Part shown: positions 33,926 through 44,000 of the stretch, in pieces
Layout of the letters: the number at the start of each line of letters is the position of its first letter
Position numbering within the stretch: the stretch's first letter is position 1
Assembly: GCF_035481615.1 (NCBI RefSeq)
Contig: NZ_JAYKOT010000003.1
Coordinates: 1,240,001 to 1,304,000, forward strand
Source of the DNA: Citroniella saccharovorans
GTDB lineage: Bacteria; Bacillota; Clostridia; Tissierellales; Peptoniphilaceae
Direction of reading: 5' to 3'
Length of the DNA stretch: 64,000 nucleotides
Notes under the pieces: model-generated
What the model was told of the DNA's origin: nothing
Database searches by the model: none
The model's input: the letters and a program-made list of their open reading frames with translations, nothing else
Made by a program: the position numbers and the translations under genes

Positions 33926-34131
33926 AACTAAACCCTCCTCTAAAATTTTTAATCCGAGAAGGCCGATACACTTAACCGGGTGTGCCATACCAGTTTTTTA
34001 AAAAAAAGACTTCTAAAAGTCTTTAAGTATCCTTACTTCTCGCCCGAGTCTAAGCTCAAACATGCTCCGCAGAAATTACCCTGCTCTAAATCGGCAAGCA
34101 ACCTTCTGTTTCTACGCCTTATTTATAGCAC
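33926..34131 (-). ncRNA. Structured leader of the S10 operon with internal attenuator
   Basis: About 205 nt from the predicted start to rpsJ. The 5' half (34030-34131) is GC-richer than its surroundings and contains GCAG/CTGC and GCTTGCCGA/TCGGGCGAG pairings that can make a branched fold. A terminator hairpin follows at 34000-34024, then a conserved-looking segment (CACACCCGG, GTATCGGCC) up to the ribosome site. The layout implies that full transcription of about 30 genes depends on read-through. It could belong to the S10-leader class reported computationally in Clostridia; that match is from memory and needs an Rfam search. Confidence 0.65.
34000..34024 (-). terminator. Attenuator (intrinsic terminator) inside the S10 leader
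   Basis: AAAGACTT/AAGTCTTT with a four-base loop followed by eight T on the minus strand. It lies about 75 bp before rpsJ and after the structured leader, so it must be conditional. Confidence 0.8.
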
Positions 34132-34137
34132 TGGTAT

Positions 34138-34166
34138 ATAATATCAAAAGTATTATTTAATTTCAA
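34138..34166 (-). promoter_or_regulatory. Sigma-A promoter of the S10 operon
   Basis: TTGAAA and TATTAT on the minus strand with a 17-bp spacer, giving a start near 34131. Confidence 0.75.
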
Positions 34167-34544
34167 ATATTTTTCAAAAAAAAAGTAAAATTAATTTTAA
34201 ATATTACGAGTTCTTAACATTTTGTCTAAATCATAAAAATCCCTGGAAATTATGGATAGTAAATAATTTCTTTCATTATATATTATATATAATATATATT
34301 AATAATTAAAGAGTTTTTACAAATAACTATCTTATTTTTGTAACAAATTTAAAAGTAGCTAAAAAATATTTATTCTATAAGATTATATTTATTCTAAAAG
34401 CTAGGAAAAATTTATTATAAAAAAACTGTTCCAGTAATTAATGATATTTACTCCCATTACTATAAAACTAGTAAGGATAGGTAATGTCAAAAATTAAGAA
34501 CAGCTTTTATATTTATTATTTTAATTATTAAAATGCCTTAGACC
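34167..34544. other. AT-rich intergenic region with a long hairpin
   Basis: There is no gene here. The main structure is an imperfect hairpin at 34426-34503 on the minus strand: CTGTTC/GAACAG at the base, TTACTA/TAGTAA (34457-34462 with 34469-34474) near the tip, and seven T after the 3' arm. It lies about 40 bp after the AhpD-like gene and may be its terminator or a small RNA. The rest is nearly pure A/T, including a TATATATA-rich stretch at about 34277-34301. Confidence 0.5.
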
Positions 34545-34883
34545 TTATTTAGAATATTCGTCAAAAGCTTCTAAAACTTTCCCAGCATATACTCCGCCTG
34601 GTCCGCCTTGCATAAGAACTGATACGGCATAAAGTTCAGCCAAAGATTCTCTTGTTCCTCCTACTTCTTTATACATTTTAGTATGATAAGCTATACAAGC
34701 TTCACATCTAGTTGCAACTGCAAAAGATAAAAACATTAATTCCTTTGTTACAGGATCTGTTGCTTTTAAATTTCCAAGAGTAGCTGCAAGTTTACCATTG
34801 GCTTCAAAAAATTCAGGTATAAGCTTTTGTTCTTCTCCAGTATTATTTCCTAAACATTCTAACATTTCAGTATATTTACCCAT
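34545..34883 (-). CDS. Carboxymuconolactone decarboxylase / AhpD-like protein
   Basis: 112 residues, single-domain CMD family. C60-x2-C63-x3-H67 (ATRCEACIAYH) matches the redox motif of AhpD, which acts as a thiol-disulfide partner of peroxiredoxins. The usual length is about 110. Likely a cytoplasmic thiol-based peroxide or alkyl-hydroperoxide helper; true decarboxylase activity is unlikely. It lies downstream of the selenium/sulfur trio on the same strand but a terminator intervenes. Confidence 0.87.
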   Translation of the reverse strand: MGKYTEMLECLGNNTGEEQKLIPEFFEANGKLAATLGNLKATDPVTKELMFLSFAVATRCEACIAYHTKMYKEVGGTRESLAELYAVSVLMQGGPGGVYAGKVLEAFDEYSK

Positions 34884-35033
34884 AATATCCTCCTAAATTT
34901 TATTTTATACTTATATTATAACTTAAAATATACATATTATTTATTCGATTTCTTTATATATATGCTAAACTTATAAGATTTTCTTATGGATAATATTTAT
35001 TGAAATTGAAATAAAAAACTCCTTTAAAAATTT

Positions 35034-35061
35034 ATCAAAAAAGAGAGGAAAAATCCTCTCT
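35034..35061 (-). terminator. Terminator of the yedE-yedF-DUF3343 operon
   Basis: AGAGAGGA/TCCTCTCT with a T5 loop followed by T6 on the minus strand, 7 bp after the DUF3343 stop. Confidence 0.85.
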
Positions 35062-35068
35062 TTTAAAG

Positions 35069-35287
35069 TTACATTATAAAATACTCATGGTATATAAGAC
35101 CGAGCTTATTTAAATTTTCAATAATTTCTTCATCATCACTATAAACTCTCGCTGAAGTTCCACACGATGAAGATAGGGCCCTAGGCACAGGCATTAATTT
35201 TACATCAATATTTATTTTTTTAAGGTCCTTTTCAAATTTTAAAGCCTGACTTATTGTGTCAAATGTAAATATATATTCTTTAGTCAT
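35069..35287 (-). CDS. DUF3343 protein (putative Se/S carrier-like)
   Basis: 72 residues of the DUF3343 family, with the typical PVPRALSSSCGTS segment whose cysteine may bind sulfur or selenium. It overlaps the YedF/TusA-like gene by 1 bp and is the third gene in the trio. Members are commonly found beside YedE/YedF in anaerobes. A carrier role is inferred from context only. Confidence 0.82.
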   Translation of the reverse strand: MTKEYIFTFDTISQALKFEKDLKKINIDVKLMPVPRALSSSCGTSARVYSDDEEIIENLNKLGLIYHEYFIM

Positions 35288-35493
35288 TATTTTCTACATA
35301 CAAGTTTGAAGCTATCTCCATCTTCTTTAACTTCAACCTTATATCCAGACCCTTCTAAAAATCTAGTAACATTTTCTTTAGAAACATTTGTGTCAACTAA
35401 AACTTCAAGTTCTTTTTCTCCAGAATCAGCTGCATTTTTTGTTAAAATAACTGGTTCAGGGCAAGATAATCCTCTAGTATCAACTACTTTCAT
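35287..35493 (-). CDS. yedF: YedF / TusA-family sulfurtransferase-like protein
   Basis: 68 residues with the family motif RGLSCPEPV; Cys11 would carry the persulfide or perselenide. Only the TusA domain is present; the C-terminal DsrE-like part of longer YedF proteins is absent, unless DUF3343 takes its place. It lies 3 bp after the YedE-type transporter and overlaps DUF3343. Confidence 0.88.
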   Translation of the reverse strand: MKVVDTRGLSCPEPVILTKNAADSGEKELEVLVDTNVSKENVTRFLEGSGYKVEVKEDGDSFKLVCRK

Positions 35494-35496
35494 TAA

Positions 35497-36555
35497 CTAT
35501 TCCCCCTTTTGAGATGAAATTGTAAATGCTGCTATTATACAAAATGCTAGTCCAATAATTACAGCAATTTGTCCATTTACAGGGACTCCCTTAGGTGAAG
35601 CAGCTAGACCAAAGTTGTGGCAGATTGCTGCACCAACAATTAAACCTAAAACAGTAACAGCTGCATCAGTATCTCCTTCTCCAGAAAGAACTGTTTGTCT
35701 AATAGGGCATCCACCTAATAATATACCAGTTAGACCAACTAAACTCATTCCAAGGAAATTCCAAAGATGCATAGAGTGTGCAACAGGTTGTTCAGCAAAT
35801 CCAAGTTTGAAAGTTCCACCAAAAGTTAAATTACCTATAAGTGCAACTACAAATATTCCTAAAACTCCCCATAGATAGTGGCTATCTTTAATTAAAAAGA
35901 TATCTCTAAAAGCACCAGCTGTACAAATTCTAGTTCTTTGTAAAATAATACCAGTTATAATACCTGCTATTAGAGATATTATAATAGGAGCGTGTTTTGA
36001 AGCTGGACCTTCTTGTGAGAAGAAAATAAAGCTAGGTTTTACTATTAAAAATATAAGTAGAGTAAGTGCAATTAAAGGCATAATAAATCCAGCAAATTTA
36101 GGTTGTTTTGTACTTCTACCTAAAGTATAGCCTTTCTTTAGGAAAACTATTCCTAGTAAAATACCACAAATAAATCCTAGTAAACCAACAAGAGCATTTA
36201 AGTCACCATTTGAAAGTCTTAAAATCATTCTAAGTGGGCATCCAAGAAATGCTAAAGCACCTATCATCATAAAAATACCCATAACAAATCTTAGAATTGG
36301 AGAAGATCCTCCTCTAGATCTAAAGTCTTTATTAAAAAATGAAACTAAAAAAGCTCCCAATACAAAACCTAAAATTTCAGGCCTAATGTATTGTACAACA
36401 TCTGCTCTATGTAGGCCCAAAGCCCCAGCAGTGTCTCTCCAGAAGCAGGCAACGCAAATACCCATATTACCAGGGTTTCCAAGCTTAACTAAAATTACAG
36501 CTAGTAAGCCAATAATACCGCCTCCAATAAACATTTTCAATTTATCATTTTTCAC
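35497..36555 (-). CDS. yedE: YedE-family putative selenium transporter
   Basis: 352 residues from a GTG at 36555, chosen because AAAGGAGG lies 7 bp upstream; an in-frame ATG at 36594 precedes the ribosome site. The protein is polytopic, with two internally related halves each carrying Gly-Cys-Pro motifs (LGCPLRMILRL, LGGCPIRQTVLSGEGDTDA), CVACFWRDTAG and RTRICTAGAFRD. YeeE/YedE proteins import thiosulfate or, in this subgroup, are linked to selenium use. It leads a three-gene operon with YedF and DUF3343. No selA/B/C/D is in the window, so substrate choice is inferred. Confidence 0.87.
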   Translation of the reverse strand: MKNDKLKMFIGGGIIGLLAVILVKLGNPGNMGICVACFWRDTAGALGLHRADVVQYIRPEILGFVLGAFLVSFFNKDFRSRGGSSPILRFVMGIFMMIGALAFLGCPLRMILRLSNGDLNALVGLLGFICGILLGIVFLKKGYTLGRSTKQPKFAGFIMPLIALTLLIFLIVKPSFIFFSQEGPASKHAPIIISLIAGIITGIILQRTRICTAGAFRDIFLIKDSHYLWGVLGIFVVALIGNLTFGGTFKLGFAEQPVAHSMHLWNFLGMSLVGLTGILLGGCPIRQTVLSGEGDTDAAVTVLGLIVGAAICHNFGLAASPKGVPVNGQIAVIIGLAFCIIAAFTISSQKGE

Positions 36556-36702
36556 AGTATTACCTCCTTTTATAATTAAAATCTGCCTGTACAAATATAT
36601 TATATAACTTTATGAGTATTAATTCCACATATTTTTCAATTGAGTAAAAATTTAATGTTAATTAAAATTAATTATAAAAATTTATATTTTTTTTAAAATT
36701 AT

Positions 36703-37896
36703 TTATAAAATATACTTATCAAATCTATCCAAAGCTTCCTCTAACATTTTTCTAGGCATGGCTAAATTCATTCTAATTGTAGATTTACCTCCAAAAATTC
36801 TCCCATCACTAACTAAAAGCCCATGCTCTATACACTTAACCAACAAATCGTATAGACTTATATTTTTATTAATTAAATATTTTTCAAAATCAGGATAAAT
36901 AAGGTAGGTTCCCTCAGGCTTAATTACGTCTACCCCTTTAATTTTACTAAAAAAGTCTACTGCAAGATGAATATTTCCTTCAATAACTTCTATTAAAGAA
37001 TCAAGCCAAGCCTCTCCATCATTAGAGTATGCACCAATAAGGGCAGCCTCACTCAAAACATTATTTAAATTATAGTGGCATAAAGACTCCTCTTTTAAAA
37101 GCCTATCATTTAAAAAATCATTATATACAATGTGGTAAGAAACCCCAAGTCCAGCTAGATTATATCCCTTAGTGGGTGCATAAAAAGCAATAGTTCTACT
37201 TTTAGCATCTTCATTTATTAGCTGGCTAGGAATATGCTTTTTCCCACTTAAAATAAGATCTGACCAAATTTCATCAGAAACAACATAAACATCATGCTTT
37301 TTAAAAATTTCATAAGCTTTCTCCAGTTCTTTTCTAGTCCATACCCTACCAGTTGGATTGTGAGGTGAACACATAACAAATAGGTGAATTTTGTTTTCAA
37401 CTATCTTTTTTTCCATATCCTCATAATCCATTCTCCAAACATTTTCTTTATCTATTTTTAAATCTGAATAAATTAGGTTGAATCCAAGATTCTTTAAAAT
37501 TCCATTAAATCCTGCATAAGTTGGCCTGTGAAGCAAAATATTATCTCCCCTAGAAAGTAGGGCTGTTGCAGCAGAAGATAGGCCTCCTAAAACTCCATTT
37601 TCATATCCAATATTTTTTTCTTCAATAGAATTAACTCCGTGCCTTCTTTTTTGCCAAGAAATAATAGAATCAAAAAATTCTTTGGAATTTATGGAATATC
37701 CAAATACATCCCTTTTAAATCTTTTATCAATTTCATCTATAACAGCAGGAGCAGTTTTGAAATTCATATCAGCAATTGACATAGGTATTATAGAAAAACC
37801 ATCCTTAGGCTCTACACCTTCAAAAATTCTTGTTTCAACTGATCTGTGATATAAACCTCTTCTATCAACTAGCTCTTCAAAGTTAAACATATTCAA
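36703..37896 (-). CDS. MalY/PatB-type PLP-dependent aminotransferase / C-S lyase
   Basis: About 397 residues of the fold-type I class. Key blocks: PMSIADMNFKTAPAV, LLHRPTYAGF, SPHNPTGRVWTRKEL, VSDEIWSDLIL and the PLP lysine in APTKGYNLAGL; RMNLAMPRKML holds the substrate-binding Arg. Such enzymes (PatB, MalY) cleave cystathionine or cysteine conjugates to pyruvate and ammonia. The start is uncertain: a TTG at 37896 lies 8 bp from AGGAGG, the first ATG is at 37890. It stands alone next to sulfur/selenium genes. Confidence 0.88.
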   Translation of the reverse strand: MNMFNFEELVDRRGLYHRSVETRIFEGVEPKDGFSIIPMSIADMNFKTAPAVIDEIDKRFKRDVFGYSINSKEFFDSIISWQKRRHGVNSIEEKNIGYENGVLGGLSSAATALLSRGDNILLHRPTYAGFNGILKNLGFNLIYSDLKIDKENVWRMDYEDMEKKIVENKIHLFVMCSPHNPTGRVWTRKELEKAYEIFKKHDVYVVSDEIWSDLILSGKKHIPSQLINEDAKSRTIAFYAPTKGYNLAGLGVSYHIVYNDFLNDRLLKEESLCHYNLNNVLSEAALIGAYSNDGEAWLDSLIEVIEGNIHLAVDFFSKIKGVDVIKPEGTYLIYPDFEKYLINKNISLYDLLVKCIEHGLLVSDGRIFGGKSTIRMNLAMPRKMLEEALDRFDKYIL

Positions 37897-37983
37897 ATAA
37901 AATACCTCCTATATCTATTTATTACTTAATTATACTATATCACAAAATGAAATTCTGAAAAATAAATTTTATATTTTTTGAAT

Positions 37984-38018
37984 ATGTAAAAAGAGAGTGG
38001 ACTTAAGTCCACTCTCTT
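37984..38018 (-). terminator. Terminator of the large surface-protein gene
   Basis: A perfect 14-bp palindrome (AAGAGAGTGGACTT/AAGTCCACTCTCTT) followed by T5 on the minus strand, 10 bp after the stop codon. Confidence 0.88.
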
Positions 38019-38027
38019 AGTTTATCT

Positions 38028-41000
38028 CTATTTGAAAAGATTTTCGCTTACGCTATTTTCTCCTCCAAGTACAAAGATTTTTTCTATTTTGTTTCTTTCT
38101 AGATATTCTTTTACTACTTGTGGTAATTTATCTTTATTTGTTAGTAATATTGGGGCTTCTACTTTTCCTGTTACCCCTCCAAATACTAGTGCGTCTGCAT
38201 AAGCTGTGCTATTTGCTAGAGCTATTTGTTTCGGTTCTGTAAATGCTCTTTCTGCTATTTTTACTGCTGTTTCGAATCTATCTTTTCCTGAGATTCTGTC
38301 CGCTTTTACTCCTAGTTTTACTGAGTTTTCTCCGCCTACTATTAGGATGTCTTTGGCTTTTTCTACTAGTTCTTTTGCTACTTTTGGTATTTCTTCTTTG
38401 TTTACTAGTATTATTCCTCTATTTTCTACTTGTGCTAGGCTTGATGCTGTTAGGGCGTCTACTAGGCTTATTCCGTTTGCTAGGATTAGTTTTTCTGTTT
38501 TTCCTGCGGCTTTTGCTATTTCTACTGCTGTTTCAAATCTATCTTTTCCTGCTATTCTTGTAATGTTTTGTTTTAGATTTTCTACTGCTTTTTCTTGTAT
38601 TGAGTTTAAACCGCCTATTAGGATTATGTTTTTGGCTCCTAGTCTTTCTATTTCTTTTGCTACTTCGTCTGGAGTCATGTCTTTCTTTATTAGTAGGATT
38701 GGTGCGTTCTTTTCTTTTGCTAGTACGCTTGCTGCTAGTGCGTCTGCTTCTTTTTCTCCATTTACTAGGATTACGGTCTCTGCTCTTTCAAAGTTTTTCT
38801 TTGAGATTTCTACTGCTGTCTTGTATCTATCATCTCCAGCTTGTCTTTCTTTTTCTATTCCATCAAAGATGTTCTTTTCTGGTTTTTCTTCTGGTTTTGG
38901 TTCTGGTTTTACTTCAGGCTTTGGATCTGGTTTTGTTCCTGGATTAGGTCCTGGGATTGGATCTGTGCCTGGTGTTGGATCTGTTTCTTCTTTTACTTCA
39001 TACTTTTTAAGTTCAGCCATTGCCTTCTTTAATTGTTCGATTTTTCCTTCTGCATATATAGGAATAGTTTCTTCAATTTCTTTTTTAGAAGCTTCTATTA
39101 CATCTTCAAGATTCTTTATAGCCATCCTTGCTTCTTCTGAATCTTCAAACTTTTGATTTTTAAGGTAGTTTATAGCTTTTTCATATAGCATTTTGAACTC
39201 ATCATAAATATGAGTTTGATCATTAACAAAAACTGTAAATGTCATTCCATACTTTTCTTCGCTATCCAATACTTTAATGTTTCCCTTTTCATCTAATTTA
39301 AATTCTATTGAATGAGGCTCTGATTCATACATAAATTGTGCCATCTTAGATATGGTAACCGAATAGTCTTTGCCACCTTTTTGTCCTTCAACATTAAATT
39401 TAATATTTCCGTTAGCATCTGAATCTACTTTTTGAAGTGTCTTAAATCTTGGTGCAAGAGTCATTATTGAAAAGTTTACTCCCTCAATAGGATTTCCATC
39501 TTTGTCAACAGCTTTGAAGTTGACATCAAATTTTTCAAAGACATCACTATCTGGTTCAGTCCCCTTAAATGTAATAACGCCTTCACTTTCATCTTTAATT
39601 TCTTTTCCATCAATTGTTACAACTTTTCCATTTTTGTCAGTTGTAAATTCAAATACATCCTTTTCAAATTTCAATTCATTTGCATTTCTCGCTGGTCTAA
39701 GTTGATATTTACCATTTGCCAACAACTTATCTATAACTATTTCTCCATTTTTATCTGTTTTTGGTTTTAAAACTGTATTTGGAATTCCAAATTCATCAAA
39801 ATAAATAAGAGAAATTTGATAATTTGCTTCAGCTTTACCATCTTTTAAAACTCTAACTATTAACTTGTCAAGAGCTTTTCCCTCTTCGATTGGATCTTGT
39901 TCTTTTTTAGGTTCTACTGTAATATTTGTAAATGGTTCTTCTGAATCAATTAAAGTAGGATACTCTTCTCCAACTACGATAGTAACAGGTTTCATAGTTT
40001 TTTCTTCACTATTTAAGCTTATTTCATACTTATGTCCAATAGTTAAAAAAACATTTACCATAGCATTTTCTGAATCTACAGTTGTAACTTTTCCCGTTTC
40101 AACATCTTTAAAAGAAAAGTTTAATTCTTTTGTATATGGTGCATTGTTTTCTTGAACAATAAACGTAGCAAAAACTTCTTTTTCAGCTACCTTGTCTTTT
40201 ATTTCTATCGTAGCTAATACTTCGCCAGAACCTTCAATAATAGGTCCCATTTCTTCTTTAATTGTAAAAGTAATTTTGTCTATGGTTTTATCTTCGCTAT
40301 CTAAAGTAAGTTCATACTTATGACCAACTTCCAAATTCGCCTTAATCATTCCATTAGCTGACTTTACTGTTTTAACTTCATTAGTTGCAAGGTCTTTAAA
40401 ATTAAAATTTAATTCTTCAGTAAATGGTAAATTGTTTTTAGTGACAATTATTGTCACATCCATATTGTTTTGTGCTGGTTTTTCAACTACATTTAAAACT
40501 GCCTTAGCTTTTAATTCTTGAGGGTTAACTATCCCTTCTTCTAAGATAACAGTACCTTCAATTTCATATTTTCCAACTTCATCTTTTACATTTGTTAAAT
40601 CCCACTCAACTTTAAGATCTTTTAAATCTCCCTCTAATGCACCAGGTGTATTAAATGGTAAAGCGGATAAACTTACAAAATTCATTAAATTTTGAGACTT
40701 AATATTTAAACCTAGGCCTTCTTCTTGCTTAGCTTTTACGTGAATAGTAAATACATTTTCATTTAATTCATCTTCATGAACTTTATAATAAGTCTTATCT
40801 CCAGCATTTGTGTTTTCTACAGTTGTTATTGTATCTTTCCATCCAGCAGAAGCATCATTTTTAACAGTGAATTTATATTCTCCATCAAGTTCAAACACAC
40901 TTGTAGGATTAATTACTAGTGTATATTTGTTATCTACCATATAACCTGTATTAAAAGTAAAATTATCTTCATTAGCTTTTACTTTGAGAGGATCTTGACC

Positions 41001-44000
41001 TGTTTGTTCACCCCTTGTTAGAAGCATGTCAGGATAATTTTTAGCTGATACTTGATTTCCACCTTCATCAAGTACTTTAAATGTTATAAATTCATGTCCT
41101 TTTATATCTTTTCCTACACCAGGAGTGGATCCTTCTACATATTTAAATCCTGTACTTGGATCTTCTGGCTTTGGTTCTACAGGTGTTTCTCCGCCGCTTG
41201 ATTTTTCTTTTACAACTATTGTAAAGTATTTTGCATCTAATTTACTTGTGTCATTATTTATAACATCTACTTCTTCACCGTTAAGATACACTTTATTTAG
41301 ATGTGCACCGTAATCTATATATGAAAAATTACCTTCAAATCCATTTTGACTTACTAATTCATACTTTTCTGATTTTATTGTTAATGGATTATATTTTTCA
41401 GTCATTGAACTAAACTTATGAGAGAATAAATCTCCATCAACTTCAAGATTTTTAAATTCATCTAAAACTATCTTTATATCATTTGCTACTTCTGATGCTT
41501 TCAGTTGATTTCCTTTTTCATCAACAAGTTTGAAAACTACTTTCCCATCTACATATCCTAATTTTTCAGAAGGATCTGGCTTTGAAGTTTCCTTTTCCTT
41601 TACAATTATTGTAAAGTATTTTGCATCTAACTTACTTGTATCATTATTTATAACATCTACTTCTTCACCGTTAAGATACACTTTATTTAGATGTGCACCG
41701 TAATCTATATATGAAAAATTGCCTTCAAATCCATTTTGACTTACTAATTCATACTTTTCTGATTTTATTGTTAATGGATTATATTTTTCAGTCATTGAAC
41801 TAAACTTATGAGAGAATAAATCTCCATCAACTTCAAGATTTTTAAATTCATCTAAAACTATCTTTATATCATTTGCTACTTCTGATGCCTTTAGCTTATT
41901 TCCTTTATCATCTACAAGTCTAAAAACTACTTTTCCATCCACATATCCTAGTCCTTCAGATGATTCTGGATTTGGATTTTCTCCTGGATCTGGATTTGGA
42001 TCTGGAGTTGGTTCTTGTCCAGGATCTTCTCCCTTAGCTTTAACTTTAATAATAAATACATCTTCTCCAGGATTTGAACCAGGTAATTTGTAGTATTTTG
42101 GAGTAGAATTTGAGTTATAAACCATAGAAATTGAACCTGCAGAAGTGGTCATATTGTATTTTGTTCCAAATTCATAAGTGCCAACTAAATCATATTCATC
42201 TGATTTTAATTTAAGTTCATAGTCTATACTTTCTCCAGCAGACTCAATTGTATAATAATCTCCATCAGTTTTTGGATATTTATCATAATCAGTATTAGAA
42301 TCTTTATTTCTTGCATAGAATAAGTTAGGATTATCCTTAGCGCTTATAATATTTCCTTTACTATCAACTACTTTATAAGTTATGGTTTCATTTGTTCTAG
42401 CTTCACCAACATTATTGATTCCAAGCTTTGGATTTTCTGCTTGAGCTTTTTCTTTTACATGAATCACATAAAATAATTCTGGGTTTTTATTAGCTTCGTG
42501 TCTATTCGCCTTATTTTCATTTGCAATAACTTCTCCAACTGTTCCTTCTTTATGGATTGGACAAGGTTCTTGTTTGAAACTATATACGCCATCTATTTCA
42601 AATTTATTAGAATTAATTTCAATATTAAAGGCGCGATTAGTATCTTCTGTTATATATTCAAAATAATCTCCAACACTAATAAAAGGATATTCAACACCTA
42701 GCTCATCCTTATCTACTACCTTAATAAGATTAGGATAATCTTTTGAGCTGAGAATGTTCCCATTTTCATCTACAACCTTATAGGCTATTGAAATTGGTCC
42801 AAATTCTAATCCATCTTTAAAATTTCTTCTAAATGTACCAATTTTAGCTTCTTCATCTTTTGTTATTACTCCTGCATCTGCTAATTTAACTTTAACAGTT
42901 TTAGGAAGTACAGTTTTTGGATCATTGCCTTTTTCAAGGGTAAATTCTCCTGAAGGTATTACTTCAATAATTTTCTTTTCTTTAACTTCAGGGTCTGTTG
43001 GTGTTTCAGGATCTAATGGATCTACTCCAATATTTTCAAATGCTTTATTTAAAACGCTATCCTTAGTCTTTAAATCTTCAGCATATTCTTTTAAAGTTTC
43101 AAGAGTAGTTTTTTTGAAAAATGCTTTTACTCCATCACTTTCATTATTTAATTTTTCAAGTGTATTTAAATCATCTTTTGTAAGAACTTTTTTACTCAGA
43201 CTATTAAATATTTTTTTAGCTTCTTTGTAGGTATTTTCACTTGTTTCAAATCCTGGATAAGCAGTGTTTCCTTGAACCCAAACTTTATTAAGTTTTGGTA
43301 AAGTTAATAATACTTCTAAATCTTCAATCAAGTTGTTTGAAGCTGTAAAAACTTCTAAGTTCTTTAAACCTTTTAAAGCCGATATATCTTTTACATTGTG
43401 ATTTGCAATATCAAGTTCTTTTAAATTTGTAAGTGTTGATACTGGAGAGATGTCTGTGAGTAATTCTTTTCCATGGATATATTTATTTGCAGGAGCAGAT
43501 AAGAGCAAGGTTTGTAATTTCGTATGATTTTCAAAAGCTTTTAGGTCCTTTACAAATGAAAATTGTGCATTAAAATATTCTAAATCCTTTAAATCTTTTA
43601 CAAAATCAGCATTTTCTATCTTTGTTGATTCCATATCTAGATAAGTAAGCTTTGTAAGTTTCTTTAATGGACTTAAATCTTTTGGTCTTGCTGCTTTAAT
43701 ATTTAAAAAATCTAGCTCAGTAAGTTTATTTAAAAAACTAATATCTTCTATTTTAACCCCATCTTTACTACAATCTCTAATATCTAAATGCTTTAATTTT
43801 ACGCAGTCTTTTATAGGAGTAAAATCATTTAAATTTTGATAAACTAGACTTAACCAGGTCATATTTTCAGCATATTCTAATCCTATCGCACTATTTACCT
43901 TGATTTGCCACTCTTTTAAATCATGTGCACCGCATTGTTCTGGAGATAAATGTGCAACTCTTCTTATCATTCTTCTCGTTACTGGAGTATTATCTACAAT

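Noticed and set aside
34167..34425. 6S RNA or other large ncRNA
   Set aside because: The stretch is almost pure A/T without a long closed stem; only the 34426-34503 hairpin stands out.
35069..37896. Selenoprotein with an in-frame TGA
   Set aside because: I checked the selenium-linked genes; their frames end at ordinary stops with family-typical lengths and there is no conserved continuation.
38206..39156. Long open frame (316 codons) antisense to the surface-protein gene, plus smaller ones at 38243-38947
   Set aside because: They mirror the repetitive CWB2 region, are low-complexity Ser/Phe/Leu strings, and have no ribosome site. They are shadows of the biased coding strand.
41205..41980. 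CRISPR-like or mobile repeat
   Set aside because: The repeat is in frame, 390 bp long, tandem and within one protein gene; it is a domain duplication.
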